Assembly (NCBI RefSeq): GCF_900100925.1
Contig: NZ_FNKO01000002.1
Coordinates: 2,418,001-2,482,000 of the forward strand
Direction of reading: 5' to 3'
DNA: 64,000 nt
DNA from: Actinopolyspora saharensis
GTDB lineage: Bacteria; Actinomycetota; Actinomycetes; Mycobacteriales; Pseudonocardiaceae
Positions 1-8,881 of this stretch are shown here, one piece after another (position 1 is the stretch's first letter; each line of letters begins with the position of its first letter). Position numbers and translations under genes: made by a program. Under the pieces are notes generated by a model that worked only from the letters and a program-made list of their open reading frames with translations, had not been told where the DNA came from and searched no databases.

Positions 1-2
1 AG

Positions 3-1253
3 TCCAGGCAGGGCGGCAAGACCGTGCTGGTCACCTTCGACCAGCCCTACCCGGGGTGGAAGTCGCTGTTCGACCACTTGCTGCCCGCCCACCTGCTCAA
101 GGACGCCCCCGGAGGTTGGACGGACACCCTCGACAAGGGATATCCGGCCTCGGGCGGCCCCTTCGCGATACGCCGGTTCGACCTCGACAGGGGCGAGGTC
201 GTGCTGATGCGCAACGAGCGGTTCTGGGGGAAGCCGGCGAAGTCGGACCGCATCGTGCTGCGGGCCGCCGACCGTTCCGCGAATCTGAACGCCCTGCGCA
301 GCGGGAAGGTGCAGATGGGCATGTTCACCGTCGACGGCCGCACCATGGACGCGCTGCGCGACCTGGACGAGCAGGTCAGCCTGACCACCCTGCCCCGCCC
401 CGTGACGAGCACCCTGCTCCTGCGGCGCACCAGTCCCCAGCTCTCCGACGTCCGGGTCCGGCGCGCCGTGCTGGCCGCCCTGGACCGGAACGCGCTGGTG
501 CGGAAGGGCACCGGGGGCGGGCCCGCGCAGCAGCTGCGTGCCCACTCGCAGGTCCTGGCGCCCTCGCAGCCCGGGTACTCCCCCACCGAGCCAGCGGGCG
601 AGTTCCCCGACTCACCGCGGCCGCAGCGGGTCGAGCGGCTGCTCAAGGAGGCGGGCTACCAGCACACCGGCGGTTCCTGGGTGCGCGACGGTGCTCCGCT
701 GAACCTCGTGATCGCGGCCCAGTTCGAGGACGAGTCCTACGAGGACGTGGCCAACGCCGTGGCCGAGCAGCTGGCCGCGCAGGACATCCAGGCCACCGTC
801 ATCACCCCGGAGGGCGACGAGCTCTACCGCACGATGCTGCCCGCGGACCCGGAGACGCGGGGTTCGCCGGACGCGGCCGAGGTCGACCTCGCCGTGGCTC
901 CCCGCCCGGTGGGCCCGGATCCCGCCTCCACCATGGCCTCCCAGTGGGGGTGCCCCGGGGTGGACCCGGAGACGGGACGAACCGCCGCGTTCAACATGAC
1001 CGGTTTCTGCGACCGGCTGCTGCAGCCGACCATCGAGGCCGCCACCACGGGGGAGACCTCCTTCGAGAAGGCCTCCGCGCGGGTCGAGCCCGCGCTGTGG
1101 TCCAGCGCCGTGGCGTTGCCGCTCTACCAGGAGGCGCAGGTGCTGGCCGTGCGCCGCGAGATCAGCGGCGTGGAGGACGGCCCCGGCTTCGCCGGCCCGT
1201 TCAGCTCGGCGGGCGACTGGGTCGGTGCCCCGGGGGAGAGCTACGACTGGTGA
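3..1253 (+). CDS. lpqW: LpqW-like family 5 solute-binding protein (5' end cut by window)
   Basis: The reading frame is open from the first bases of the window, so the N-terminus, including any signal peptide and lipobox, is missing; 416 residues remain. The protein has the look of an extracellular solute-binding protein of the peptide ABC-transporter family (SBP family 5): an early segment with SGGPFAIRRFD and a later VRRAVLAALDRNALV stretch typical of this fold. In mycobacteria the LpqW lipoprotein of this family sits just upstream of mshB and influences lipomannan/lipoarabinomannan synthesis instead of peptide uptake. The same neighbourhood here (mshB about 1.4 kb downstream) makes an LpqW-type role more likely than a classical importer, and no permease genes are adjacent. 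The assignment to LpqW rests on synteny and is inference. Confidence 0.7.
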   Translation, partial: SRQGGKTVLVTFDQPYPGWKSLFDHLLPAHLLKDAPGGWTDTLDKGYPASGGPFAIRRFDLDRGEVVLMRNERFWGKPAKSDRIVLRAADRSANLNALRSGKVQMGMFTVDGRTMDALRDLDEQVSLTTLPRPVTSTLLLRRTSPQLSDVRVRRAVLAALDRNALVRKGTGGGPAQQLRAHSQVLAPSQPGYSPTEPAGEFPDSPRPQRVERLLKEAGYQHTGGSWVRDGAPLNLVIAAQFEDESYEDVANAVAEQLAAQDIQATVITPEGDELYRTMLPADPETRGSPDAAEVDLAVAPRPVGPDPASTMASQWGCPGVDPETGRTAAFNMTGFCDRLLQPTIEAATTGETSFEKASARVEPALWSSAVALPLYQEAQVLAVRREISGVEDGPGFAGPFSSAGDWVGAPGESYDW

Positions 1254-1363
1254 GCTCCTCCCCGGAGGGGTGCTCTTCCCGCTCGTCGGGTGTTGGGCGG
1301 TCGTGGCGGAGCGAGCACGTCCGAGGCAGTACTGGCAGGTGTCGACCCGGGGAAGGTGGTGGC

Positions 1364-2599
1364 ATGTCGTTCACGACAGCCGGTTCGGAAAGCTCCGCGG
1401 AGCACGGTTCCGCGGAGGGGGCCGCGCATCCGCGGCTGCGCGGGCTGCGGTGCGTGCGCTGCGGGGAGCGGAGCTCGCTTCGCTCCGACACCGAGGGCTG
1501 TCGGCGGTGCCGCGCGGACGGGGTTCCCGCCGCTCTGCTGGCCGAGCACGAGCTGTCCGGCACCGACGGCGGGCTGTTGGCCGAGCGCTGGTCCCGGAGG
1601 CGGGACGGGATGTGGGCCTACCGCGAGCTGCTGCCGGTCCCCGGGGAGAGGGCCGTCACGCTGCGGGAAGGGGCGACCCCGCTGGTGGCGCTGCCCGCAC
1701 CGGCCGGGGGTGAACTTCCGGAGGTGCTGGTCAAGGACGAACGCCGCAACCCGACCGGCAGCTTCAAGGACCGCTTCTACAGCGCCGCGGTCTCCTGGGC
1801 CGCGTGGCAGGGGGCGCGGACCGTGGCGCTGGCCTCCAGCGGCAACGCGGCCGTCTCCGCGGCCGCCTACAGCGCGGCTGCCGGCTTGGACTGCGTCGCG
1901 GTGGCCACTCCCGACATCGGGGAGGTGTGGCGCGGCCTGGTCGAACTGCACGGCGGGCGGATGGTTTACGCCGCCGACGCCGCCGAGCGCTGGGACGTCC
2001 TGCGCCGCGAGGCCGACGAGCGGGGCTGGTCGGTGCTGACCAACACCTCGGCGGTGCCGGTGAGCAGCCTGTGGGCCGGTGTGGAGGGGTACAAGACGCT
2101 GGCCTACGAGCTCGTCGAGGAGCTCGGCGCCGCTCCCGACGCGGTGAGCTTCCCCGTTTCCAGGGGAGACGGCTTCGCGGGGATGTGGGCCGGTTTCCGC
2201 GAGCTGTTCGAGCTCGGGTTGATCGGGGCTCTGCCGCGCATGATCGCGGCCGAGCGCTACCCCTCGCTCACCACGGCGCTGCGCGAGGATCTGGAGCTCC
2301 CACCGGAGCAGCCGGTGGACCCCGCGAGCCTCGCCTCCTCCATCGGCAACCCGCAGGCGACCGTGATGTCGCTGCGCGTGCTGCGCGAGTCCGGGGGAAC
2401 TGCCGTGGCCTGCTCGGAGGAGGAGTTGCGCGCTGCCACGAGGACCCTGGCCCGCTCGGGGCTCGCGGCCGAGCGGAGTTCGGCCGCGTCGCTGGCGGCA
2501 GTCGAGCGGCTGTGCCGGAGCGGGGAGCTGAGCCGGCGGGACCGGGTGGTGCAGGTGCTCACCTCGCACGCCGCGCACCAGCCCTCCACCCTGCGCTGA
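1364..2599 (+). CDS. threonine synthase-like PLP-dependent enzyme
   Basis: This 411-residue protein belongs to the fold-type II pyridoxal-phosphate enzymes. NPTGSFKDR carries the PLP lysine (about residue 135), and the ASSGNAAVSAAA loop would bind the cofactor phosphate. Near the N-terminus a CVRC...CRRC pair (residues about 30-49) looks like the small zinc ribbon seen in some threonine synthases. The expected reaction is conversion of O-phosphohomoserine to threonine, but other members of the family use different beta/gamma-substituted substrates, so the substrate is not certain. The ATG at 1364 follows a GGAAGG ribosome-binding site at 1351-1356; the frame stays open far upstream but overlaps the preceding gene. 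It stands alone, with no hom or thrB next to it. Confidence 0.8.
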   Translation: MSFTTAGSESSAEHGSAEGAAHPRLRGLRCVRCGERSSLRSDTEGCRRCRADGVPAALLAEHELSGTDGGLLAERWSRRRDGMWAYRELLPVPGERAVTLREGATPLVALPAPAGGELPEVLVKDERRNPTGSFKDRFYSAAVSWAAWQGARTVALASSGNAAVSAAAYSAAAGLDCVAVATPDIGEVWRGLVELHGGRMVYAADAAERWDVLRREADERGWSVLTNTSAVPVSSLWAGVEGYKTLAYELVEELGAAPDAVSFPVSRGDGFAGMWAGFRELFELGLIGALPRMIAAERYPSLTTALREDLELPPEQPVDPASLASSIGNPQATVMSLRVLRESGGTAVACSEEELRAATRTLARSGLAAERSSAASLAAVERLCRSGELSRRDRVVQVLTSHAAHQPSTLR

Positions 2600-2690
2600 C
2601 GTTTCGGAGCTCGCGGTGGAGCTCCGCGTGGCCGGGCGGTGCGCGAGTGGGTGCGGGGTCGTCGGGGACGTCCGCGGGAACGGCAGCTCC

Positions 2691-2696
2691 TAGGCT
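2691..2696 (+). promoter_or_regulatory. -10 hexamer of mshB (leaderless start)
   Basis: TAGGCT ends 6 nt before the GTG of mshB, the distance expected if the transcript begins at the start codon. No convincing -35 is visible. Confidence 0.45.
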
Positions 2697-2702
2697 GGAG
2701 CG

Positions 2703-3617
2703 GTGACGTTGACGACCGAACCGCGCCTACTGCTGGTGCACGCTCATCCGGACGACGAGACGCTCTGGACCGGCGGGACGATAGCCCGCTACGTCGCCGC
2801 CGGAGTGCACGTGACGTTGGTCACCTGCACCCTCGGCGAGGAGGGGGAGGTGATCCCCGCCGAACTGCGCGGCCTCGACTCCTCCGCGGCCGACCAGCTC
2901 GGCGGCTACCGCATCGGCGAGCTGAACGAGGCCTGCGCGGCGCTCGGGGTGTCCGACCAACGGTTCCTCGGCGGCGCGGGGCACTGGCGTGACTCGGGAA
3001 TGGTGTGGCAGGAGCACGGCAAAACGGCCGTGGCCGCCCCCGAGACGCACCCCCGGGCCCTGGTGGCAGGCGACGTCGGCGCGCAGGCCACGCAGCTGGA
3101 GGAGATCCTGCGCGAGGTCGAGCCCCAGGTGGTGGTCACCTACGCCGCGGACGGCGGCTACGGGCACCCGGACCACGTCAGGGCCCATCGGATCACTGTG
3201 GAAGCCGTCGAGCGCGTTCCCGCGGTGCGCCGCCTGTTCTACGCGACCCCTTCCGCGGCCGCGGTGCGCGACGGCATCGACAGGCTGGCCATGAGCGAGG
3301 GGATGCCGTTCACCCTCCCAGGGGCCGACGAGCTGCCCGCCGTGGACGACACGGTCATCAGTACCGTGGTCGACGTGTCCGACGGGTTGCCCGCCAAGTT
3401 CGACGCGCTGCGCGCGCACCGCACCCAGGTGCGGCTCTGGACCGAGGAGTGGGACGGCGGAGGTGGCGCTGCCGCCTACGCGCTGTCCAACGGGATCGGC
3501 CAGCCCGTGGTGAGCACCGAGCACTACGTTCTCGGACAGGGGGAGGGAGCACCGCCGAGCGCTGATCTGTTCGGCGGACTGGACGTGGCAGGCGGCGACC
3601 CGTTGGAGCTGCGATGA
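2703..3617 (+). CDS. mshB: mycothiol biosynthesis N-acetylglucosaminyl-inositol deacetylase MshB
   Basis: The 304-residue protein matches the MshB/PIG-L zinc deacetylases in length and motifs: AHPDDE at residues 14-19 and YGHPDHVRAH about residue 150 supply zinc ligands and the catalytic aspartate. MshB removes the acetyl group from GlcNAc-Ins in the second half of the mycothiol pathway in the cytoplasm, so the organism probably uses mycothiol as its main low-molecular-weight thiol. The GTG at 2703 is chosen because the protein then begins with the usual short lead before the LLLVHAHPDDE strand. The stop overlaps the start of the next membrane-protein gene by 4 nt, so the two are probably co-transcribed, as in mycobacteria. 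Confidence 0.95.
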   Translation: MTLTTEPRLLLVHAHPDDETLWTGGTIARYVAAGVHVTLVTCTLGEEGEVIPAELRGLDSSAADQLGGYRIGELNEACAALGVSDQRFLGGAGHWRDSGMVWQEHGKTAVAAPETHPRALVAGDVGAQATQLEEILREVEPQVVVTYAADGGYGHPDHVRAHRITVEAVERVPAVRRLFYATPSAAAVRDGIDRLAMSEGMPFTLPGADELPAVDDTVISTVVDVSDGLPAKFDALRAHRTQVRLWTEEWDGGGGAAAYALSNGIGQPVVSTEHYVLGQGEGAPPSADLFGGLDVAGGDPLELR

Positions 3618-3997
3618 ACGAGCACTCCCCCTCCTGGATCGATCGCTGCACCCTGGGCGTGCTGCTGTTCGACGCCGTGCTGCTGGCGGTGCTCGAACTG
3701 CTGTTCCTGCCCGCCTACATCGGTTCGGTGCAGTTCCCGGTCACGGTGGCCCTGGCGGTGTTCACGAACCCGCTGCTGGTGGCCGTGGCCGGGCGGTTCT
3801 CGTCGAACGGGCTGGTCACCGCCGCGCCGTTGCTGGTCTGGTTCGCCACCGTCGTCGTCTTCGGCACCATGGGGCCCGGAGGCAACACGCTGCTGCTCGC
3901 GGAGGACTGGCGGAGCTACCTGCTGATCGGGGGCGGAACGCTGCCCGCGGCGGCGATGCTCGGGATCACCCGGGGCAAGCAGCCACGTACGAGGTGA
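3614..3997 (+). CDS. small four-helix membrane protein (Rv1171-like)
   Basis: This 127-residue protein has four hydrophobic stretches, roughly residues 11-30, 38-60, 70-87 and 100-117, and ends in a basic tail (GKQPRTR). It starts with an ATG inside the mshB stop codon (ATGA overlap), which implies translational coupling. A membrane protein of similar size follows mshB in mycobacteria (Rv1171, from memory), so the pair is conserved. No enzymatic motif is visible and no function should be assigned. Confidence 0.8.
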   Translation: MNEHSPSWIDRCTLGVLLFDAVLLAVLELLFLPAYIGSVQFPVTVALAVFTNPLLVAVAGRFSSNGLVTAAPLLVWFATVVVFGTMGPGGNTLLLAEDWRSYLLIGGGTLPAAAMLGITRGKQPRTR

Positions 3998-4003
3998 GCG
4001 CAC

Positions 4004-4798
4004 GTGTCCGAGGTGGTCAGTGACGAGCGCGTGGCGGCGGTGCTGCGCCCGTTCGTGCGTGCCTGCGAGCCCGTGCTCCGGGCGTTGCGGGAGTCGGATC
4101 CGCTGCGGCTGCGCGGCAGGTTCGGTACTTCCGGGGCCGATGCCGAAACCGCCTCGGAAACGGGGCCCGGTGGCGGGGAGCGGCTGCTGCGGCGACTCGA
4201 CGCGATGCGCGTTCCGGGGAGCTCGACGTGGGACGGGATGACCGTGCGGCAGCGCTGCGACTGGTGGTCGCTCCGCGTGGGCAGGTTCCTGGCCGCTCTG
4301 GTGGGGCTGCCGCGGTTCGGCGGGGCGATCACCTCGCGCCTGCCGCTGCGCAACGCGCTGGGAACGGTGGCGCAGGGGCTGGTGCTCGTGGCCGTGGCCG
4401 GGGAGCACGGGCTGCACGACCGGGCCGAGCAGGTCAGGATGATCGCTCACGTGCTGTTCGGGCGGGACCTCTCCCGGAGGGCGGCCGCGGGCGAGAGCGC
4501 CGAGCAGCGGGCGGCCGACGAGCGCAGGGCCGCGGAGCTGGCCGGTGGGGTGGACGAGCCCCGGCGATCCCGAGCGGGAGCTCTCGGACGTGCCGTGTGG
4601 CGAATGGCACGTGCCCTCTGGGAAATCCACTCCGAACTCGATTCGCGTCCGCAGGGCGGGGTGGGATATGAGCTGATCGGCTCGGTGCCCGTGGTCGGAG
4701 TGCTCGGCGGTTACCTGGGAGAACGATCCGCGTTGCGGCGGATCACCCGCGAGGCGGGTAAGTGGATCGCTGCCGAGCACGGCTTGTCAACCGGGTGA
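4004..4798 (+). CDS. conserved hypothetical protein
   Basis: A 264-residue protein starting with GTG only 6 nt after the upstream membrane-protein gene, so it is probably the third gene of the mshB operon. It is rich in Arg, Ala and Leu, mostly helical in appearance, and has moderately hydrophobic segments near residues 95-135 and 225-245, the latter with SVPVVGVLGGYLGERSA. A low-complexity acidic/basic linker lies around residues 160-185. I do not recognise the family. The last glycine-rich hydrophobic segment could associate with the membrane. Confidence 0.7.
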   Translation: MSEVVSDERVAAVLRPFVRACEPVLRALRESDPLRLRGRFGTSGADAETASETGPGGGERLLRRLDAMRVPGSSTWDGMTVRQRCDWWSLRVGRFLAALVGLPRFGGAITSRLPLRNALGTVAQGLVLVAVAGEHGLHDRAEQVRMIAHVLFGRDLSRRAAAGESAEQRAADERRAAELAGGVDEPRRSRAGALGRAVWRMARALWEIHSELDSRPQGGVGYELIGSVPVVGVLGGYLGERSALRRITREAGKWIAAEHGLSTG

Positions 4799-4912
4799 GA
4801 GGATGGCTCCGGGATCGCACGAGTCGCCGTTTACCGGTGGCCAAACGGCCGAGTACCCTCGATCACGCTCCCGTGCTGTGGAACCGCCTATGTGTGCGGG
4901 GCACCTCCGAGG

Positions 4913-4945
4913 GATACTGACGGCAGCCGCGCGAATTCGGCGCGG
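4913..4945 (+). promoter_or_regulatory. candidate fdxA promoter and leader hairpin
   Basis: GATACT at 4913-4918 is a plausible -10 hexamer. Just downstream CCGCGC (4927-4932) pairs perfectly with GCGCGG (4940-4945) around GAATTCG, a compact hairpin in the leader 30 nt before the ferredoxin start. Whether it regulates is unknown. Confidence 0.3.
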
Positions 4946-4977
4946 GACGACGAAACGTACCAAGCAGGAGAGCTACC

Positions 4978-5298
4978 GTGACCTACGTGATCGCCGAGCC
5001 CTGCGTCGACGTGCTCGACAAGGGATGCATCGAGGAATGCCCCGTCGACTGCATCTACGAGGGCGGGCGGATGCTCTACATCCATCCGGACGAGTGCGTC
5101 GACTGCGGGGCCTGTGAACCGGTCTGCCCGGTCGAAGCCATCTACTACGAGGACGACGTCCCCGACGAGTGGGCCGCTTACACGCAGGCCAACGTGGACT
5201 TCTTCGACGACCTCGGCTCGCCCGGCGGGGCCGCCAAGGTCGGCAGGGTGAACAAGGACGTCGAGCCCGTCACCAGCCTCCCCCCGCAGGGCGAATGA
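4978..5298 (+). CDS. fdxA: seven-iron ferredoxin
   Basis: The 106-residue protein has the two cluster-binding regions of bacterial 7Fe ferredoxins: an N-terminal [17 protein letters not shown] region that binds the 3Fe-4S cluster with its remote cysteine, and [12 protein letters not shown] for the 4Fe-4S cluster. It serves as a soluble low-potential electron carrier. The GTG at 4978 is preceded by AGCAGGAGAG. Its stop overlaps the ATG of the aminotransferase gene, an arrangement also seen in mycobacteria (fdxC followed by Rv1178). The C-terminal 35 residues beyond the clusters are typical of the actinobacterial form. Confidence 0.95.
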   Translation: MTYVIAEPCVDVLDKGCIEECPVDCIYEGGRMLYIHPDECVDCGACEPVCPVEAIYYEDDVPDEWAAYTQANVDFFDDLGSPGGAAKVGRVNKDVEPVTSLPPQGE

Positions 5299-6443
5299 GT
5301 TCGCAGAACTCGTCCAGCGGTGTCGCGGCGTCCGGGCGGGGGTCGTCCGTGCCGCGGGACCGGCGCATGCCCGAGTTCCCGTGGGACTCGCTGGCCTCCG
5401 CCGGTGAGACGGCGCGTTCGCATCCCGGCGGGGTGGTGAACCTGTCGGTGGGAACGCCCGTCGATCCGGTTCCGGACGTGGTGCGCGAGGCCCTCCGCTC
5501 CGCCGACGACGCGCCCGGCTACCCGGCCACGCACGGGACGAGCGAGCTCCGCGAGGCCGCCGTCGAGGCGCTGTCCCGGCGGCACGGTGTGACGGGCCTG
5601 GACCAGCGCGCCGTGCTGCCCACGATCGGCTCGAAGGAGTTCGTCGCCTGGCTGCCCGCTCTGCTGGGACTGCGGGCCGGCGACACCGCGGTGATCCCGG
5701 AGCTGGCCTACCCCACCTACGAGGCGGGCGCCAGGCTGGCCGGGGCCGAGGTCGTGCGCACGGACGCCACGCACTCCCTGGGACCCGAGCGCCCCGCGGT
5801 GCTGTGGTTGAACTCGCCGTCCAACCCGACGGGCCGGGTGCTGCCGAGCGAGCACCTGCGCAAGGTCGTCGAGTGGGCCCGCGAGCGCGGGACGGTGGTG
5901 GTCTCCGACGAGTGCTACCTCTCGCTCGGCTGGGACGCCGAGCCGGTATCGGTGCTCGACCCGGCGGTGTGCGGCGGCTCCTCCGAGGGACTGCTCGCGG
6001 TGCACTCGCTGTCCAAGACCTCGAACTTCGCCGGCTACCGGGGCGGGTTCGTCACCGGCGACCCCGAGATCGTCGGCGAGTTGCTCGAGCTCCGCAAGCA
6101 CGCGGGGATGATCGTCCCCCGGCCGGTCCAGGAGGCCATGACGGCCGCGCTGGGCGACGACGAGCACCTGCGTGCCCAGCGCGCGCGCTACGCCGCCCGG
6201 CGCGAGCGGTTGTGGACCGCGCTGGAGCGGGCGGGCTTCCGGATCGATCACTCCGAGGCGGGCCTGTACCTGTGGGCCACCGCAGGCGAGGACGCCTGGA
6301 AGACGGTGGAGTGGCTGGCCGAGCGCGGGATCCTCGTCGCCCCGGGAACGTTCTACGGCCCCGAGGGGCAGTGGCACGTGCGGGTCGCGCTCACCGCCTC
6401 CGACGAGCGGATCGAAGCAGCCGCGGAGCGGCTGGGCCGCTGA
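5295..6443 (+). CDS. dapC: succinyldiaminopimelate transaminase DapC
   Basis: This 382-residue class I/II aminotransferase contains the PLP lysine motif [12 protein letters not shown] and the upstream SNPTGRV and VSDECY motifs. It converts N-succinyl-2-amino-6-ketopimelate to N-succinyl-LL-diaminopimelate in lysine and peptidoglycan precursor synthesis. The assignment to DapC over other aspartate aminotransferase-fold enzymes rests on the fusion-like position directly after the ferredoxin and on dapD and dapE lying 1.5-2.5 kb away. The ATG overlaps the ferredoxin stop (ATGA). The first ~25 residues are a low-complexity Ser/Gly-rich lead, and the internal methionine before PEFPWDSL is an alternative start. 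Confidence 0.85.
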   Translation: MSSQNSSSGVAASGRGSSVPRDRRMPEFPWDSLASAGETARSHPGGVVNLSVGTPVDPVPDVVREALRSADDAPGYPATHGTSELREAAVEALSRRHGVTGLDQRAVLPTIGSKEFVAWLPALLGLRAGDTAVIPELAYPTYEAGARLAGAEVVRTDATHSLGPERPAVLWLNSPSNPTGRVLPSEHLRKVVEWARERGTVVVSDECYLSLGWDAEPVSVLDPAVCGGSSEGLLAVHSLSKTSNFAGYRGGFVTGDPEIVGELLELRKHAGMIVPRPVQEAMTAALGDDEHLRAQRARYAARRERLWTALERAGFRIDHSEAGLYLWATAGEDAWKTVEWLAERGILVAPGTFYGPEGQWHVRVALTASDERIEAAAERLGR

Positions 6444-6538
6444 GCTCCGTCCCCGGGAGGGGCCGCGTCCGACGGGACGGTCCCGGCATCCCCGGGGACT
6501 CCGCCGCGAGCGGGACGCGCCGTGGCGTCCGGCCGCCC

Positions 6539-7540
6539 TCAGCCCCGTCCCGCCTCGGAACCGGCTGAGAGCTCGGCCGCCGCGTTCGCGAGCTCCCGCC
6601 ACGCCGGTCGCCACGCCTCGCGCAGTTCGGCACGGCGTGCGCGGGCGCTCTCGGCCAGCCTCCCCGCCAGGAGCACGGCCGTGACGTCCGGTTCGCGAGT
6701 CGCCCCCTCGAACGGGGAGTCCGGAGCGGTGGCCAGCCGGTGCATCCGGTGCTCGGTCACCGCGGCGTCCTGGTGCCTGCCCAGCACGTCCTGCAGCCTC
6801 TCCGCGGCAGCGGGCAGCTCGCCGATCTCGAGCACCGGTGCGGCGAGTTCCGCGCAGTAGCGCAGCCCCTTGGCCCGGATCCGCAGCTCGTGCAGCCGCG
6901 CGTCCGTGGGCGACTCGCGGGCCCGAGCGGCGGCGCGCTCCACCTTGACCAGCCGGTTCCGCAGCACCGCGCGCAGCGCCTGCGCACCGGACTCGGCCGT
7001 CCCGGGAGCCGGAACTCCCTCGTGGACGGCGCGGGCGAGGGTTTCGAGGAGTTCGCGGTAGCGTTCGGAGGAAAGCGCCTCCAGCAGCGCGGAACGCGCG
7101 TGCTCGCGCTCCTCGAGCAGCACGGCCTCCAGGCGCCCGGCGGCGGCGTGCTCGCGCTCCTCGAGGGATTCCGTCGCTTCCCGCAGCCCGCTCAGCTGCA
7201 CGTCCAGATCGCGCACCGGGCCGAGGGCGCGCCCGAGAACGCCGAGTTCGGTGCGGGTCCGGCGGCACCACTCGGGGTCGAGTCGTTTCCCGGTGGCCTT
7301 GAGCACCGCCCGCATCCTCCGGACCGATACGCGCGCCTTGTGCAGCTCCTCCGGGTCGTCTCCAGCTCTCGCCCCGGGAGCGTGCGCGGCCAGGGCGCGT
7401 GCCCGCACGGAGAGGAGGGCGCGGACGTGCTCGGCAGGTGGGTCCTCCCGGGAGACGGGAACCGGCTCCACCGCGGCGAGGGCGGACTCGACGTCCCACC
7501 GCTCCCGCGAGTCGTCCGGCCGACCGTCCGAGCGGATCAT
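6539..7540 (-). CDS. CHAD domain protein
   Basis: A 333-residue soluble, highly charged helical protein. The segment EELHKARVSVRRMRAVLKA with its conserved histidine, the following RDLDVQL, and the later LHELRIRAKGLRYCAEL are hallmarks of the CHAD domain (conserved histidine alpha-helical domain), which binds inorganic polyphosphate and localises to polyphosphate granules. Here CHAD stands alone without the CYTH phosphatase domain that often accompanies it. It faces away from dapC and lies downstream of dapD on the same strand. The pst phosphate-uptake operon is 22 kb away and not obviously linked. Confidence 0.85.
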   Translation of the reverse strand: MIRSDGRPDDSRERWDVESALAAVEPVPVSREDPPAEHVRALLSVRARALAAHAPGARAGDDPEELHKARVSVRRMRAVLKATGKRLDPEWCRRTRTELGVLGRALGPVRDLDVQLSGLREATESLEEREHAAAGRLEAVLLEEREHARSALLEALSSERYRELLETLARAVHEGVPAPGTAESGAQALRAVLRNRLVKVERAAARARESPTDARLHELRIRAKGLRYCAELAAPVLEIGELPAAAERLQDVLGRHQDAAVTEHRMHRLATAPDSPFEGATREPDVTAVLLAGRLAESARARRAELREAWRPAWRELANAAAELSAGSEAGRG

Positions 7541-7799
7541 TTCGCGATGATAGCCCGTGTGACCGGGCTTCTCCCGCTCGCGAGGGGCCGCGAGGGCGGG
7601 GGGTCACGATGACCCGGACGCCACGGGCCGGCGCGGTCCGGCGCGGTCCGGCCGAACCGGCTCCCGAACGGGCGACCGGTTCGACCGGACCGCTGCTCCG
7701 CCTCGTGGTCACCCGCGACGGCTCCCGCCAGGGCTCCAACGACGGCTCCAGCGAGGGGCAGTCACGGGAGTCCGCGATCGGGGTGAGCGGGAGGGGTGC

Positions 7800-8789
7800 T
7801 CAGTCGTTGGCGTGCAGTGCCGCGTTCAGCTCGACCTTCCCGCCGGTGCGGGTCACGGCCTCGACCGCTCCGGTGTTGGAGTTGCGGCGGAACAGCAGGC
7901 CGTCGTTGCCGGAGAGCTCGGCTGCCTTGACCAGGGTGCCGTCCTCCAGGGTGACCTTGGTCCCGGCCGTCAGGTAGAGCCCGGCCTCCACGACGCAGTC
8001 GTCCCCGAGGGAGATGCCGCAGCCGCCGTTGGCCCCGATCAGGCAGCGCTCGCCGACCGAGATCACCTCGCGGCCGCCACCGGAGAGCGTGCCCATGATC
8101 GAGGCGCCACCGCCGATGTCGGAACCGTCGCCGACGACCACCCCGGCCGAGATGCGGCCCTCCACCATGGAGGCGCCGAGGGTGCCTGCGTTGAAGTTGA
8201 CGAAGCCCTCGTGCATCACCGTGGTCCCGCTGGCCAGGTGCGCCCCGAGCCGAACCCGGTCGGCATCACCGATGCGCACCCCCGAGGGGATGACGTAGTC
8301 GACCATCCGGGGGAACTTGTCGATGCTGTAGACCGTGACCGGGCCCCGCGCGCTGAGCCGCAGCCTGGTGGCCTCGAAGCCCTCGACCGGGCAGGGGCCG
8401 TGGTTGGTCCAGACCGTGTTGGACAGCAGGCCGAACATGCCCTCCATGTTCTGCCCGTGCGGACGCACCATCCGGTGCGAGAGCAGGTGCAGCCGCAGGT
8501 AGACGTCGTGGGTGTCCGCGGGGGCGTCGGAGAGCTGGGCCACGCCGGTGCGCACGGCTACTACCTCGACACCGCGAGCGTCGTCACGGCCGAGCAGTTC
8601 CGCTCCGGTCGCCCCCAGCGCTTCGGTGGCCTCCTCGGTCGTCAACCGGCTGCTGCCGACCTGTTCCGGCTCCCCGAGTCGGACCGCGGGGAACCAGGTG
8701 TCGAGTACTGTCCCGTCGTCGGTGACGGTTGCGATTCCCACACCGTGGGCGCCGGTGTTCTGCGGATCGGGAGTGGTTGGGCTGCTCAT
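7800..8789 (-). CDS. dapD: tetrahydrodipicolinate N-succinyltransferase DapD (actinobacterial type)
   Basis: The 329-residue protein shows the hexapeptide-repeat left-handed beta-helix in its second half (runs such as [19 protein letters not shown] and [17 protein letters not shown]) behind an alpha/beta N-terminal domain with [17 protein letters not shown]. This is the long actinobacterial DapD, which forms a trimer and succinylates tetrahydrodipicolinate using succinyl-CoA in lysine/DAP synthesis. The ATG at 8789 is preceded by TACCGT 7 nt upstream and lacks a Shine-Dalgarno, so the mRNA is probably leaderless. It is divergent from dapE, sharing a 92-bp intergenic region. Confidence 0.95.
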   Translation of the reverse strand: MSSPTTPDPQNTGAHGVGIATVTDDGTVLDTWFPAVRLGEPEQVGSSRLTTEEATEALGATGAELLGRDDARGVEVVAVRTGVAQLSDAPADTHDVYLRLHLLSHRMVRPHGQNMEGMFGLLSNTVWTNHGPCPVEGFEATRLRLSARGPVTVYSIDKFPRMVDYVIPSGVRIGDADRVRLGAHLASGTTVMHEGFVNFNAGTLGASMVEGRISAGVVVGDGSDIGGGASIMGTLSGGGREVISVGERCLIGANGGCGISLGDDCVVEAGLYLTAGTKVTLEDGTLVKAAELSGNDGLLFRRNSNTGAVEAVTRTGGKVELNAALHAND

Positions 8790-8796
8790 GGTGCAA

Positions 8797-8802
8797 ACGG
8801 TA
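8797..8802 (-). promoter_or_regulatory. -10 hexamer of dapD (leaderless start)
   Basis: Read on the minus strand this is TACCGT, ending 7 nt before the dapD ATG. Together with the dapE hexamer 65 bp away it makes a compact divergent promoter pair for two successive enzymes of the same pathway. Confidence 0.45.
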
Positions 8803-8867
8803 GTCGGAGCCCCGGTGCCGCGCCTTCGGGGGATCGGCGAGTTCGTCGAGCGCCGCCCCTCCGGCGG

Positions 8868-8873
8868 TAGGGT
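8868..8873 (+). promoter_or_regulatory. -10 hexamer of dapE (leaderless start)
   Basis: TAGGGT lies 8 nt upstream of the dapE ATG at 8882, consistent with transcription starting at or next to the start codon. Confidence 0.45.
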
Positions 8874-8881
8874 GCTTGGAC

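Noticed and set aside
5178..7739. A very long stop-free frame on the minus strand across dapC and the CHAD gene.
   Set aside because: It is a by-product of high G+C: the translation is Arg/Gly/Pro-rich with no domain, and the other frames contain clear aminotransferase and CHAD motifs.
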